Below the pieces are notes generated by a model. That model was given only the letters and a program-made list of their open reading frames with translations, was not told where the DNA came from and did not search any database. The translations under genes and the position numbers were made by a program. From an uncultured Bradyrhizobium sp. (GTDB taxonomy: Bacteria; Pseudomonadota; Alphaproteobacteria; Rhizobiales; Xanthobacteraceae), in contig NZ_CANSMR010000003.1 in the NCBI RefSeq assembly GCF_947648125.1, positions 434,001 to 498,000 of the forward strand: DNA of 64,000 nt. The letters are read 5' to 3'. The stretch's first letter is position 1. Each line of letters begins with the position of its first letter. Positions 18,114-27,622 of the stretch are shown here, one piece after another.

Positions 18114-19292
18114 TCAGAATAAACTGAGCTGCTGCCCGCTGCGCTTCGGCTTGGCGAAGTGATCCGTGGTCAGCTTGGTACGGCGCTTGTTGAGGCCGAG
18201 CTTCTCGCAGGCGATCTCGAAGCGGCGGCCGATCATCCAGGCCATCGGGCCGGTGCCCTTCATTCTTGTGCCCCATTGCGAGTCGTAGTCGCGGCCTCCG
18301 CGCATGTCGCGGATCAGCGTGAAGACGTGGCGGTAGCGGTCGGGATAGTTCGCCATCAGCCATTCGCGGAACAGATCGCGGACCTCGAGCGGCAGCCGCA
18401 GCAGCACGTAGCTTGCCTCCCTCGCGCCGGCATGCGCGGCGGCATCAAGGATGCGCTCGATCTCGGAATCATTCAGGGCCGGGATCACGGGCGCGACCAT
18501 CACCGTGGTCGGGATGCCGGCATCAGCCAGCCGCTTGATCGCCTCGAGCCGTTTCGACGGGGTCGAGGCGCGCGGCTCCATGGTGCGGGCGAGTTTCGGG
18601 TCGAGCGTCGTCACCGAGAGCGCGACCTTGGCGAGATTGCGCTTGGCCATCCGCGCCAGGATGTCGATGTCGCGGGTCACCAGCGCCGACTTGGTGACGA
18701 TGCCGACCGGATGGCCGGCGCGCTCCAGCACCTCGAGGATGCCGCGCATGATCTGCCGTTCGCGCTCGATCGGCTGATACGGATCGGTGTTGGTGCCGAT
18801 CGCGATCATCCGCGCCTCGTAATCGGGCGCCGCCAGCTCCTTCTCGAGCAGCGCCGGCGCGTCCGGCTTGGCGAACAGCTTCGACTCGAAGTCGAGCCCC
18901 GGCGACAGGCCGAGATAGGCGTGGGTCGGCCGCGCGAAGCAATAGACGCAGCCATGCTCGCAGCCGCGATAGGGATTGATCGAGCGGTCGAACCCGATGT
19001 CGGGCGAGTCGTTGCGGGTGATCACCTTGCGCGAGGTGTCGAGCGCCACGCTGGTCGAAAACGGCGGAAGGTCTTCGAGGCTCTGCCAGCCGTCGTCGAA
19101 GGCGACCCGCGCCTCGGCCTCGTAACGGCCGCTGGCGTTGGACTGCGCGCCGCGGCCGCGCCGCCGCTCACGCTCGATCGCGACTGCAAGCTCGGGAAAA
19201 GGGGCAGGAACAGGTGAAGGTGCACCCGCCGGGTTATCGGAGGGCGCCGTTACCGGCGGGTGCTTGAGGGCATGAGAGGATGCTCGGCTCAT
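18114..19292 (-). CDS. Radical SAM protein, PA0069 family
   Basis: A 392-residue protein with the radical SAM cluster motif C-E-H-G-C-V-Y-C (CxxxCxxC) preceded by N-P-Y-R-G, the arrangement found in the PA0069 and spore-photolyase-related group. A-I-G-T-N-T-D-P-Y-Q-P-I-E follows as the SAM-binding strand. Members are widespread but of unproven function. The N-terminal 50 residues are proline-rich and poorly conserved in character. No companion gene. Confidence 0.88.
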   Translation of the reverse strand: MSRASSHALKHPPVTAPSDNPAGAPSPVPAPFPELAVAIERERRRGRGAQSNASGRYEAEARVAFDDGWQSLEDLPPFSTSVALDTSRKVITRNDSPDIGFDRSINPYRGCEHGCVYCFARPTHAYLGLSPGLDFESKLFAKPDAPALLEKELAAPDYEARMIAIGTNTDPYQPIERERQIMRGILEVLERAGHPVGIVTKSALVTRDIDILARMAKRNLAKVALSVTTLDPKLARTMEPRASTPSKRLEAIKRLADAGIPTTVMVAPVIPALNDSEIERILDAAAHAGAREASYVLLRLPLEVRDLFREWLMANYPDRYRHVFTLIRDMRGGRDYDSQWGTRMKGTGPMAWMIGRRFEIACEKLGLNKRRTKLTTDHFAKPKRSGQQLSLF

Positions 19293-19456
19293 GCATTGAA
19301 GCTAACACAGCCCTAGAACAAATCAAGAACATGAACTGAGAAAATCCACAAAGTGATGGCGTAAAAATCTGCAGGCGAACAGGCTGCTTTGAATATGACA
19401 AGGTGATAACACGGCCGGAGTTTCTCCATTGTTTGAGCCACCGAAGCCTCAAAATC

Positions 19457-20026
19457 ATGCTGAGCGTGATCATCCCCACCGATGGCGTAGAGCGCACTGC
19501 GGTCGCAACATTGGCCGCGCTGGTGCCGGGTGCGGCCGCTGGTGTCATCCGCGAGGTGCTGCTGGTCGACCGCACCAACAGCGATGTGATGGAGCGCGTT
19601 GCCGACATCGCCGGCTGTCACTTCCTGCGTTTCGAGGGCACCCGCGCCGCAGCGCTCGCGGCAGGCGCCAGGCAGGCGCGGTCGCCCTGGCTGATGTTCC
19701 TGCATCCGGGCGCGGTTCTCGACGCCGGCTGGATCGAGGAGACCACCCAGTTCATCCAGATGGTGGCGGCAAGCGGCAAGGATCGCGCCGGCATCTTCCG
19801 CTACGCCCGCGCGCCGTATAGCGACCCCGGTCTGCGCGACGGCCTCAAATTCGTCGCCCGGATGATCGCCGGGCCCTCGGCCGAACAGGGCCTGCTGATC
19901 GCGCGCGAGCATTACGAGCGGATCGGCGGCTACCGGCCGGATGCCCGCCGCTCCGAGGCGCGTCTGCTGCGCCGGCTCGGCCGCTCCTCCCGCACCATGC
20001 TGCGCAGCCGGATCATGGTGGCGTAA
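19457..20026 (+). CDS. Small glycosyltransferase family 2-like protein
   Basis: A 189-residue protein starting M-L-S-V-I-I-P-T-D-G-V-E-R, the GT-A nucleotide-sugar fold opening. A-R-S-P-W-L-M-F-L-H-P-G-A-V-L occupies the place of the D-x-D region, but has H-P-G instead of an acidic motif, so catalysis is doubtful. G-L-L-I-A-R-E-H-Y-E-R-I-G-G-Y matches the conserved acceptor-side block. ATG 19457 is preferred over the upstream ATG at 19403 because it starts the fold. Confidence 0.78.
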   Translation: MLSVIIPTDGVERTAVATLAALVPGAAAGVIREVLLVDRTNSDVMERVADIAGCHFLRFEGTRAAALAAGARQARSPWLMFLHPGAVLDAGWIEETTQFIQMVAASGKDRAGIFRYARAPYSDPGLRDGLKFVARMIAGPSAEQGLLIAREHYERIGGYRPDARRSEARLLRRLGRSSRTMLRSRIMVA

Positions 20027-20076
20027 GGCCTGACGTCAGAAACCATTAGAGAAGTTAGGCCCTTTCGCCTGCCGCC

Positions 20077-20165
20077 GTCATGCCCGGCCTTGGGCCGGGC
20101 ATCCACGTCTTTGCTTCGGTCACGCAAGAAAGACGTGGATGGCCGGGACGAGCCCGGCCATGACG
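20077..20165. repeat. Palindromic repeat, GTCATGCCCGG...CCGGCCATGAC family
   Basis: Outer blocks GTCATGCCCGGC and CCCGGCCATGAC are mirrored, with inner ATCCACGTCTTT and AAAGACGTGGAT arms. A second copy lies at 31.6 kb and a partial one near 9.7 kb. Confidence 0.85.
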
Positions 20166-20230
20166 AAGATAGTCGTTTCAGTCGGTCAGAAAGATGTGAG
20201 ATCGGTTATGCGAAGACCCACTTGCCATTT

Positions 20231-20269
20231 ATTTGATTTCATCAAATAATATATTTGATGAAATCAAAT
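20231..20269. promoter_or_regulatory. Tandem palindromic operators overlapping the MarR-GNAT start
   Basis: Two 17-base palindromes of form ATTTGAT-N3-ATCAAAT lie at 20231-20247 and 20253-20269, five bases apart, with centres 22 bases apart (about two helical turns). The two are also reverse complements of each other. The ATG at 20258 lies inside the second. This is the layout expected for autoregulation by the MarR domain encoded just downstream; binding itself is inferred. Confidence 0.8.
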
Positions 20270-21199
20270 TCCTATGACGCCTCCCTCGAGAGCCAGGTTG
20301 CCGCGGTCCGCGGCTTCAGCCGGTTCTACACCCGCAAGCTCGGCATCATCGAGCCGAAGCTCTTGCACTCGACATTCACGCTGCAGGAAGCGCGGATCAT
20401 CTACGAGCTCGCGCATCGGGAGAACTGCACCGCGACCGACCTGGTGCGCGATCTCGACCTCGATGCCGGCTTCGTCAGCCGCACGCTGGCGGCGCTGCAA
20501 CGCCGCCAGATCGTGACCCGCAAGCCGTCAAGGGCTGACAAGCGCGTCAACGAGGTGGCGCTCACCGCCAAGGGCCGCACTGCTGCCGCCGATCTCGACC
20601 GCCGCTCGCGCAGCGAGGTCGGGGCGCTCTTGAAGCAGATGGATGGCGACCGCCGCGCCGCGGTGGTGCGCGCGATGGGCACGATCGAGCAGTCGCTGGA
20701 GCCCCCGGCCGAGAAGCCGGCGGCCTTCCTGCTGCGCAGTCACCGCGTCGGCGACATCGGCTGGGTGATCTCGCAACAAGGTCGCGCCTATGCGGAGGAG
20801 TATGGCTGGGACATCAGCTACGAGGCATTGGTCGCCGAGATCTGCGCGCAATTCCTGCGATCGTTCGATCCGGCCTGTGAGCATTGCTGGATCGCGGAGG
20901 TCGACGGCGAGCCGGTCGGCTCGATCTTTCTGGTCAACGGCGGCGATGGGATCGCCAAGCTGCGGCTGCTGGCAGTGGAGGAAAAGGCGCGCGGGCTCGG
21001 CGTCGGCCGTGCCCTGGTCGACCAGTGCATCCGCTCCGCACGCGAGATGGGCTACAGGAAGATGACGCTGTGGACCCAGAGCATTTTGGTCGCCGCGCGC
21101 GGCATCTACGCCCGTGCCGGCTTTCAACGGGTGAAGGAAGAGAAGCATCACAGCTTTGGCGTCGACCTGGTAGGCGAGACCTGGGAGTTGGATTTGTAG
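20258..21199 (+). CDS. MarR transcriptional regulator fused to GNAT acetyltransferase
   Basis: A 313-residue two-domain protein. Residues 1-145 form a MarR winged helix (V-R-G-F-S-R-F-Y-T-R-K-L-G; L-Q-E-A-R-I-I-Y-E-L-A; D-A-G-F-V-S-R-T-L-A-A-L; R-K-P-S-R-A-D-K-R wing). Residues 160-313 form a GNAT domain with acetyl-CoA loop A-R-G-L-G-V-G-R-A-L-V and the C-terminal I-Y-A-R-A-G-F. This fusion type is known in proteobacteria; small-molecule acetylation linked to derepression is a reasonable guess. The start codon lies inside a palindromic operator and has no clear ribosome-binding site, so the message may be leaderless. Confidence 0.9.
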   Translation: MKSNSYDASLESQVAAVRGFSRFYTRKLGIIEPKLLHSTFTLQEARIIYELAHRENCTATDLVRDLDLDAGFVSRTLAALQRRQIVTRKPSRADKRVNEVALTAKGRTAAADLDRRSRSEVGALLKQMDGDRRAAVVRAMGTIEQSLEPPAEKPAAFLLRSHRVGDIGWVISQQGRAYAEEYGWDISYEALVAEICAQFLRSFDPACEHCWIAEVDGEPVGSIFLVNGGDGIAKLRLLAVEEKARGLGVGRALVDQCIRSAREMGYRKMTLWTQSILVAARGIYARAGFQRVKEEKHHSFGVDLVGETWELDL

Positions 21200-21212
21200 G
21201 GCCCCTCCTCGT

Positions 21213-21275
21213 CGTCATTCCCCGATGCGCAATTGCGCATCTGAGGGCATCGCGCAGCGATGAGCCCGGAATGAC
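21213..21275. repeat. Short palindromic repeat, CGTCATTCCCCG...CCGGAATGAC family
   Basis: GTCGTCATTCCCCGATGCGC at the left, GAGCCCGGAATGAC at the right, with GATGCGCAATTGCGCATC as inner palindrome. A shortened copy of the 8.5 and 24.5 kb elements, between convergent genes. Confidence 0.8.
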
Positions 21276-21288
21276 AGGGGGGTGGTGG

Positions 21289-21852
21289 CTACGCGCTCGC
21301 GCCCTTCGCCTTCGGCCGACGCAGATGCTCGTCGAGCCGCGGCATGATCTCGACGAAATTGCAGGGGCGCGTGCGGTAGTCGAGCTGCGCGGCGAGGATG
21401 CCGTCCCAGCCGTCGCGGCAGGCGCCGGGCGAACCGGGCAGGCAGAAGATGAAGGTGGCGCCCGCCACACCCGCGGTGGCCCGGCTCTGGATCGTCGATG
21501 CCCCGATCTTGGCGTGGCTCAGCATGTGGAAGGCGATCGAAAAGCCGTCCATCCGCTTCTCGAACAGCGGCTCGACCGCCTCCGGCGTCACGTCGCGGCC
21601 GGTGAAGCCGGTGCCGCCGGTGGTGATGACGGCATCGACGCCGGGATCGGCGATCCAGCGCCTGATCACGGCTCTGATAGCCTCGACATCGTCGGTGACG
21701 ATCTCGCGCGCCGCCAGCTTGTGGCCGGCTGCGGTGAGACGGTCGGCCAGCGTGGTGCCCGATTTGTCATCCGCCAGCGAGCGGGTGTCGGAAATCGTCA
21801 GCACCGCGATGTTGAGCGGGATGAATGATTTGGATTCGTCGATCGAGGACAT
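21289..21852 (-). CDS. moaB: Molybdenum cofactor biosynthesis protein B
   Basis: A 187-residue MoaB/MogA-type molybdopterin-binding protein: N-I-A-V-L-T-I-S-D-T-R near the start, T-T-G-G-T-G-F-T-G-R-D-V-T-P-E-A at about residues 79-94, and C-L-P-G-S-P-G-A-C as the pterin-binding loop. It is thought to adenylylate molybdopterin before metal insertion. Isolated from other moa genes. MoaB is preferred over MogA from the length and the F-E-K-R-M-D-G-F-S block. Confidence 0.9.
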   Translation of the reverse strand: MSSIDESKSFIPLNIAVLTISDTRSLADDKSGTTLADRLTAAGHKLAAREIVTDDVEAIRAVIRRWIADPGVDAVITTGGTGFTGRDVTPEAVEPLFEKRMDGFSIAFHMLSHAKIGASTIQSRATAGVAGATFIFCLPGSPGACRDGWDGILAAQLDYRTRPCNFVEIMPRLDEHLRRPKAKGASA

Positions 21853-21861
21853 TCTATCTAC

Positions 21862-22003
21862 CTCATGTCCCGGACGCGGTGCAGCGCGCTAGCGCTGCTC
21901 CGCAGAGCCGGGACCCATCAACCTGCGATCTCACTCCACGAAAGGCCCCGGACCAGCAGCGCATCACTTGGTGCTGCGCTGCATCCGGGGCACGAGAGCG
22001 TCG
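21862..22003. repeat. Degenerate repeat region, CCCGGACGCGGTGCAGCGC...CATCCGGGGCACGAG
   Basis: It contains GCAGCGCGCTAGCGCTGC, a near-perfect short palindrome, and CCGGGACCC/GGCCCCGG blocks. Non-coding, between moaB and the metallopeptidase gene. Confidence 0.5.
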
Positions 22004-22942
22004 CTACCCACCCCCGCCGAACGTGTTGCAGGCCTGCACGGTGCCCTGTTGGTAGCCGGTCATGAACCACTGCTTGCGCTGCGCGGCGGAGCCGTGGGTA
22101 AAGGAATCAGGCACCACCCTGCCCGTCGCCTGCCGTTGCAGCGTGTCGTCGCCGATCGCATTCGCCGTGGTGAGCGCGGCGTCAATGTCGCCGGCCTCGA
22201 GGAAGCCCGGCCGCTTCTTCTCCTCGCGGTTGACCCAGACGCCGGAGAGACAATCGGCCTGCAACTCGACCTTGACCTGCAGCGCGTTGGCCTCGGCCTT
22301 GCTGCCCGCCTGCTGCTGCAACCGGTTCACCCGCGGGATGATGCCGAGCAGGTTCTGGATGTGATGGCCAGCCTCATGCGCGATGATATAGGCCGCGGTG
22401 AACTTGCAGGCGTTGCCCGAGCAGCCGCGGAAGCGCGTCTCGACTTCACGGAAGAAACCGGTGTCGAGGAAGATGGTCTTGTCCGGCGGGCAGTAGAACG
22501 GTCCCATCGCCGACTGCGCCATGCCGCAGCGGCCGCCATTGGTAGCGTTGCGGAACAGCACGATCTTCGGACCGGTGTAGGACTGCCCCGAGGCCTGGAA
22601 GATTTCGCTCCAGCGATCGTCGATCTCGCCGAGGATGCCGGCGATCATGCTGCCCATCTCGTCGGTCGGCGCGCCGCGCTTGGCCTGCCCGCCCGACGAC
22701 TGCCGATCGGTCTGGTAGGTCGGCGCCTGGCCGCCGCCGGTGAGAATCTCGGCGCCGCCGATCAGGATGCGCGGATCGATGCCGAAGGCGTAGCCGAGCA
22801 AGCCGAGCACGATGACCGTGCCGATGCCGAGCCCGCCACCGCCGCCCATCGGGATCCCGAAGCCGCCACCACCGCCGCCGCCTCCGCTGTCGTCGCGACG
22901 GTCTTCGATGTCGTCGCTGCGGCGGAAATCATCATAGCGCAT
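22004..22942 (-). CDS. YpfJ-family neutral zinc metallopeptidase
   Basis: A 312-residue membrane-anchored protein. A charged, glycine-rich N-terminus (residues 17-40, runs of Gly) precedes one membrane segment at about 40-55. The zinc site H-E-A-G-H lies at 189-193, followed by N-A-L-Q-V-K-V-E-L-Q-A-D-C with the third ligand. The C-terminal V-Q-A-C-N-T-F is the family signature. Function is unknown although the family is widespread. Divergent from ccrM. Confidence 0.9.
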   Translation of the reverse strand: MRYDDFRRSDDIEDRRDDSGGGGGGGGFGIPMGGGGGLGIGTVIVLGLLGYAFGIDPRILIGGAEILTGGGQAPTYQTDRQSSGGQAKRGAPTDEMGSMIAGILGEIDDRWSEIFQASGQSYTGPKIVLFRNATNGGRCGMAQSAMGPFYCPPDKTIFLDTGFFREVETRFRGCSGNACKFTAAYIIAHEAGHHIQNLLGIIPRVNRLQQQAGSKAEANALQVKVELQADCLSGVWVNREEKKRPGFLEAGDIDAALTTANAIGDDTLQRQATGRVVPDSFTHGSAAQRKQWFMTGYQQGTVQACNTFGGGG

Positions 22943-23303
22943 GGCGGTTTCCCTTCATTCCAGTCGGCGCCCCAATGCGGGACACACCAACCTAAAATTT
23001 CCATTCTGTTAATCAATATCCTGCCCGGCAAAAATTGCCTAGTCGTTAGACGCGCATCCCTCGCACGGAGAACGCTGCAAGCTGTGGCCAATTTACCGGC
23101 CGAATCGTGCCGGTTTGATGATCCGCAAAAATTTTCGCCGAACGCGCTGATGTTGCAGCACAACGCAAACGACACTGCGCCATGTCGCGCAAAAGATGCT
23201 GCAATCTTTTGCATGAACATTTCCAATTAAGTCGATTTTTCCTTTGCCGGGTCAATGTGACGCCAGTCGGTTGTTTAGTCCCGCGTCGCCGACAGCGTCG
23301 CCT
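22943..23303. other. Divergent intergenic region between the metallopeptidase gene and ccrM
   Basis: About 360 bases, less GC-rich than its surroundings, with no gene. It holds a 9-base inverted repeat GCAAAAGAT/ATCTTTTGC at 23189-23197 and 23204-23212, and one GAATC (GANTC) site at 23102-23106. I looked for the CtrA consensus TTAA-N7-TTAA and did not find a clean match. Confidence 0.5.
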
Positions 23304-24456
<1,153 letters not shown>

Positions 24457-24476
24457 GCAAGCCGACTAATCTTCCT

Positions 24477-24604
24477 CGTCATTCCCCGATGCGCAATTGC
24501 GCATCTGAGGGCTCGCGAAGCGAGAGCCCGGAATCCATCGGGCCGCTGAGCACGTGGCGAAATGGATTCCGGGCTCGCCGCTTTGCGGCGCCCCGGAATG
24601 ACGG
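24477..24604. repeat. Palindromic repeat, CGTCATTCCCCG...CCCCGGAATGACG family
   Basis: Complete copy: GTCATTCCCCGATGCGCAAT on the left and GCGCCCCGGAATGACG on the right, with inner GAGCCCGGAATCCAT and ATGGATTCCGGGCTC arms. Non-coding. Confidence 0.88.
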
Positions 24605-24697
24605 AAATGACGCCGTCTTGAACATGGGCCGCCTTGTTGCGCCACCGCGGCGGGCATACATTCACCCCCGTCACTTGCCGTTTCGATTGGTCGCCCG

Positions 24698-25024
24698 ATG
24701 CGAAGACAATCCGAGACCTTGCTGCTGGTGCCGCTGTTGCCGGTCTTCCTGCTCGGCATGTTTCCGATGCTGCTGATCGGCCTGCTCGGATTCTTCGGCC
24801 TGATCATCTTCGGCATCCTGCTGGTCTGCGTCGGCTTGACGCTCGCCCTCGAAGCGCATGGCGAGTTCAATGAAGAGATCATCGTCCACGGCTATGCCCG
24901 CGGCTCTGAGCGCGCGACGCAGCTTTCCAACCTGCATGCTGCGACCCGCTCCGCCGCCGCGCTGGACGTCGCGGGCGTTGCGCTGGTCGTCGCGGGTATC
25001 CTGGGCTTCTTCTGGGCCGGTTGA
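24698..25024 (+). CDS. Small membrane protein of unknown function
   Basis: A 108-residue protein with two adjoining hydrophobic segments at about residues 8-28 and 30-50, and a third at about 86-107. The loop between (E-A-H-G-E-F-N-E-E-I-I-V-H-G-Y-A-R) is charged. I do not recognise a family. Codon use is like its neighbours and the frame is clean, so it is probably real. Confidence 0.6.
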   Translation: MRRQSETLLLVPLLPVFLLGMFPMLLIGLLGFFGLIIFGILLVCVGLTLALEAHGEFNEEIIVHGYARGSERATQLSNLHAATRSAAALDVAGVALVVAGILGFFWAG

Positions 25025-25158
25025 CCGGCGCGGCACGCGACCCTGATTCACAAACTCGTCGCTTGCGCATTGCAGCGAATTTTGCGCATGAGGGGCCAAG
25101 CGGCCGTTCCCCGCCGCGTCCCGATTTCGCCGGTCACAAGAACCAAGGGAGTCCCTTC

Positions 25159-25845
25159 ATGATCAAATTCTATTTCAATGGCGCGCCGAATCCGAACAAG
25201 GTCGCCCTGTTCCTGGAAGAATCTGGCCTGCCGTTCGAGGCGATCCCGGTCGACACCCGCAAGGGCGAGCAGTTCGCGCCGGAATTCCTCAAGGTCAACC
25301 CGAACGGCAAGGTGCCGGCGATCGACGACGACGGGGTGCTGGTGTTCGACTCCAACGCCATCCTGCTTTACCTCGCCGAGGAGAACGGCAAGTTCCTGCC
25401 CGCCAACACGCCGGCCAACCGCGCCGCGACGCTGTCCTGGCTGATGTTCATCGCAACCGGCCTCGGCCCGTATTCCGGCCAGGCGGTGCATTTCAAGCAT
25501 TTCGCGCCAAAGGATCTCGACTACGCCAACAACCGTTACCAGTATGAGGCGCATCGCCACTACAAGATCCTCGACGATCATTTGGCGAAGTCGCGCTACA
25601 TGGTCGGCGACAGCTACACGATCGTCGACATGGCGTTCTGGGGCTGGGCGCGGATGGCGCCGTTCATCCTCGGCGAGGAAGGCTATGCGAAATATCCGAA
25701 CGTGAAGCGGCTGGTCGACGAGATCTCGGCCCGGCCGGCGGCGGCGCGCGCGATCGCGCTGAAAGACAAGCACACCTTCAAGACCGAGATGGACGACGCG
25801 GCGCGCGACATCATGTTCGGCCACCTCAAGTCCAAGGTGGCGTAA
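25159..25845 (+). CDS. Glutathione S-transferase family protein
   Basis: A 228-residue protein with an N-terminal thioredoxin-like domain (M-I-K-F-Y-F-N-G-A-P-N-P-N-K-V-A-L-F-L-E-E; cis-Pro in G-K-V-P-A-I; D-S-N-A-I-L-L-Y-L-A glutathione-binding) and a C-terminal helical domain (Y-T-I-V-D-M-A-F-W-G-W). The N-P-N-K-V block is like Ure2p/YghU-type transferases. The ATG at 25159 follows an AGGGAG ribosome site. The substrate is unknown. Confidence 0.9.
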   Translation: MIKFYFNGAPNPNKVALFLEESGLPFEAIPVDTRKGEQFAPEFLKVNPNGKVPAIDDDGVLVFDSNAILLYLAEENGKFLPANTPANRAATLSWLMFIATGLGPYSGQAVHFKHFAPKDLDYANNRYQYEAHRHYKILDDHLAKSRYMVGDSYTIVDMAFWGWARMAPFILGEEGYAKYPNVKRLVDEISARPAAARAIALKDKHTFKTEMDDAARDIMFGHLKSKVA

Positions 25846-25915
25846 GCCATCCATCAAAGCTGCGCAGGGTGGGCGCGCTTGCGCGTTGCCCACCCTGCGC
25901 ATTTCGCATCGCATC

Positions 25916-26089
25916 TTACGGCGGCCAGTAATTGCCGTTGTCGTACCGGCCTTGATGGACGATGTCGGCGCGGCAGACGCCGACGTCCTGCAGCTCACGT
26001 TCACTCATGGCAGCAAGCTGTCGCCACGCGCGCCGGTTCTCACGCCACTGCCGGATCCAGGCCAGCGCTGCCGCGGCTGCGGCCGTCAG
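25916..26089 (-). CDS. DUF1127-like small protein or remnant
   Basis: Reading on the minus strand gives A-L-A-W-I-R-Q-W-R-E-N-R-R-A-W-R-Q-L-A-A-M, then S-E-R-E-L-Q-D-V-G-V-C-R-A-D-I, then a short tail ending Y-W-P-P. This matches the DUF1127 core (arginine-rich helix, then L-x-D-I/V-G). No ATG, GTG or TTG opens the frame before the domain: CTG at 26089 is the first candidate, and the only in-frame ATG (26008) falls mid-domain. It starts just past the stop of the NTF2-like gene upstream. Either CTG-initiated, translationally coupled, or a 5'-truncated relic. Confidence 0.5.
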   Translation of the reverse strand: MTAAAAAALAWIRQWRENRRAWRQLAAMSERELQDVGVCRADIVHQGRYDNGNYWPP

Positions 26090-26093
26090 TGCT

Positions 26094-26537
26094 TCAACCC
26101 GCCGCGCGAACCGCGGCCGCCGGAAACGGACCGAGTGCCTTCTCGGTCAGCACCGAGTCGCAATATTCCCGGACTTCCTTGATCCGGCCGCCGTCGAAGC
26201 GAAACACCAGGCAGTAGTCGTTGTCATAGCGCTGACCTTGCTTGGTGAGGTTGCTGCCCTTGGCCTCGACCGCGACGATGTCGCCGTCGGCGATGAAGCG
26301 ATGGGCGATGGTGCGGCCGCGCTCCACCAGTCTGGAGCGGACGTGGCCGTGCAGGTCGTTCATGATCGACGGCTTGCCGGTGAAGGTGCGTGACCAGGAA
26401 TATTGCCCGGTCACGGTCCAGATCGCGTCGTCGGCGAGATTGGCCACCAGCAGCGATTTCTCGCGCACCGCGGGATCGGGATCGCCTGCGATCGCGAATA
26501 TCTCCTGCACCAGTTTCTTGTTGTCGGCTGCGCTCAT
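26094..26537 (-). CDS. NTF2-like (SnoaL-type) protein
   Basis: A 147-residue single-domain protein: N-K-K-L-V-Q-E-I-F at the start, D-D-A-I-W-T-V-T-G in the first strand, D-G-D-I-V-A-V-E-A-K-G and Y-C-L-V-F-R-F-D-G-G-R-I-K-E-V-R-E-Y as the typical sheet and edge motif. Such proteins are small-molecule isomerases, dehydratases or binding proteins; the activity cannot be told. It is divergent from a LysR regulator, the usual position for a regulated target gene. Confidence 0.85.
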   Translation of the reverse strand: MSAADNKKLVQEIFAIAGDPDPAVREKSLLVANLADDAIWTVTGQYSWSRTFTGKPSIMNDLHGHVRSRLVERGRTIAHRFIADGDIVAVEAKGSNLTKQGQRYDNDYCLVFRFDGGRIKEVREYCDSVLTEKALGPFPAAAVRAAG

Positions 26538-26688
26538 GGCGGGTCTCCTTGCGATGGATTGGCTCTGATTTCAGGCATTTCCTCATGCGAAGCGCTATTC
26601 GCTGCGCGTGAAAACGCCTTGCCTCCCGATCATGCGGCGCCGGTGCACATTCTTCCAATCGATAGGTGGTATGATATATATTCGCCCG

Positions 26689-27603
26689 ATGAATTTGAAT
26701 TCGCTTGACCTCAATCTGCTGGTCGCGCTCGACGCCCTGCTGCGCGATGCCAATGTCAGCCGCGCCGCGATGCGGCTCAATCTGTCGCAGCCGGCGACCA
26801 GCCACGCGCTGCAGCGGCTGCGCGACCTGATCGGCGATCCGTTGCTGGTGCGCAACGGCGCACGGATGGAGCTGACGCCGCGGGCGCAGGCGCTGCGTTC
26901 ACCGCTGGCACAGGCGCTCGACCAGGTGCGCACGCTGTTCGTCTCCGATGATTTCGACCCCGCGCGCAGCGAGCGACATTTCCGCTTGATGATGCCCGAC
27001 CTCGCGGTCGAGTTGCTGATGCCGCGGCTGATGGAGAAGGTGACGCAGCTGGCGCCGAACGTCACGATCGACGTGGTGCCGTGGCGGAGCTCCACGATCT
27101 TCACGCCCGACTTCGCCCGCACCATCGACCTCGTGATCTCGATCGGCAATTCCTTCAAGGGATTTCACCGCCAGCGGCTCTACACCGACATCGATGCGCT
27201 CGCGGTGCGGCGCGGCCATCCCGCCGGCGCCAAGCTCAGGAAGCGCGAGGCGTTCCTCGCGGCACGGCACGTCGCGGTGATCATCCGCGGCCATAACGAG
27301 GATCTGATCGATACCTGGCTGCACGCCAAGGGCATCCAGCGCCGGATCGCGCTGGTGGTGCCGGGTTATATCGAGGCGCTGCACGTCACCGCGCGCACCG
27401 ACCTCGTCGCCTTCGTGCCGCGCCGGCTGATCTCCGCTCTGTCGAAACAATTATCGCTGGTGACGGTGACGCCGCCGCTCGATCCCGGCATCGATGAGCA
27501 GCACATGTTCTATCCGACACGGGCCCAGATGGATCCCGGTTCGATCTGGCTGCGCCGGCTGATGCTGGAGACCGGAAGGGAGTTGGAGACGCGGAAGGTG
27601 TGA
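26689..27603 (+). CDS. LysR-family transcriptional regulator
   Basis: A 304-residue regulator. The helix-turn-helix is at the N-terminus (L-D-L-N-L-L-V-A-L-D-A-L-L-R-D; A-M-R-L-N-L-S-Q-P-A-T-S-H-A-L-Q-R-L-R; D-P-L-L-V-R), followed by a substrate-binding domain. The resemblance is to the NodD/LinR-like branch that starts with L-x-x-L-D-L-N-L-L. It probably controls the divergent NTF2-like gene; the shared 150-base gap contains an imperfect CCAATCGATAGG palindrome at about 26655. ATG 26689 is chosen because it places the helix-turn-helix properly. Confidence 0.9.
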   Translation: MNLNSLDLNLLVALDALLRDANVSRAAMRLNLSQPATSHALQRLRDLIGDPLLVRNGARMELTPRAQALRSPLAQALDQVRTLFVSDDFDPARSERHFRLMMPDLAVELLMPRLMEKVTQLAPNVTIDVVPWRSSTIFTPDFARTIDLVISIGNSFKGFHRQRLYTDIDALAVRRGHPAGAKLRKREAFLAARHVAVIIRGHNEDLIDTWLHAKGIQRRIALVVPGYIEALHVTARTDLVAFVPRRLISALSKQLSLVTVTPPLDPGIDEQHMFYPTRAQMDPGSIWLRRLMLETGRELETRKV

Positions 27604-27622
27604 CGCGACGCTCCATCCGCGC

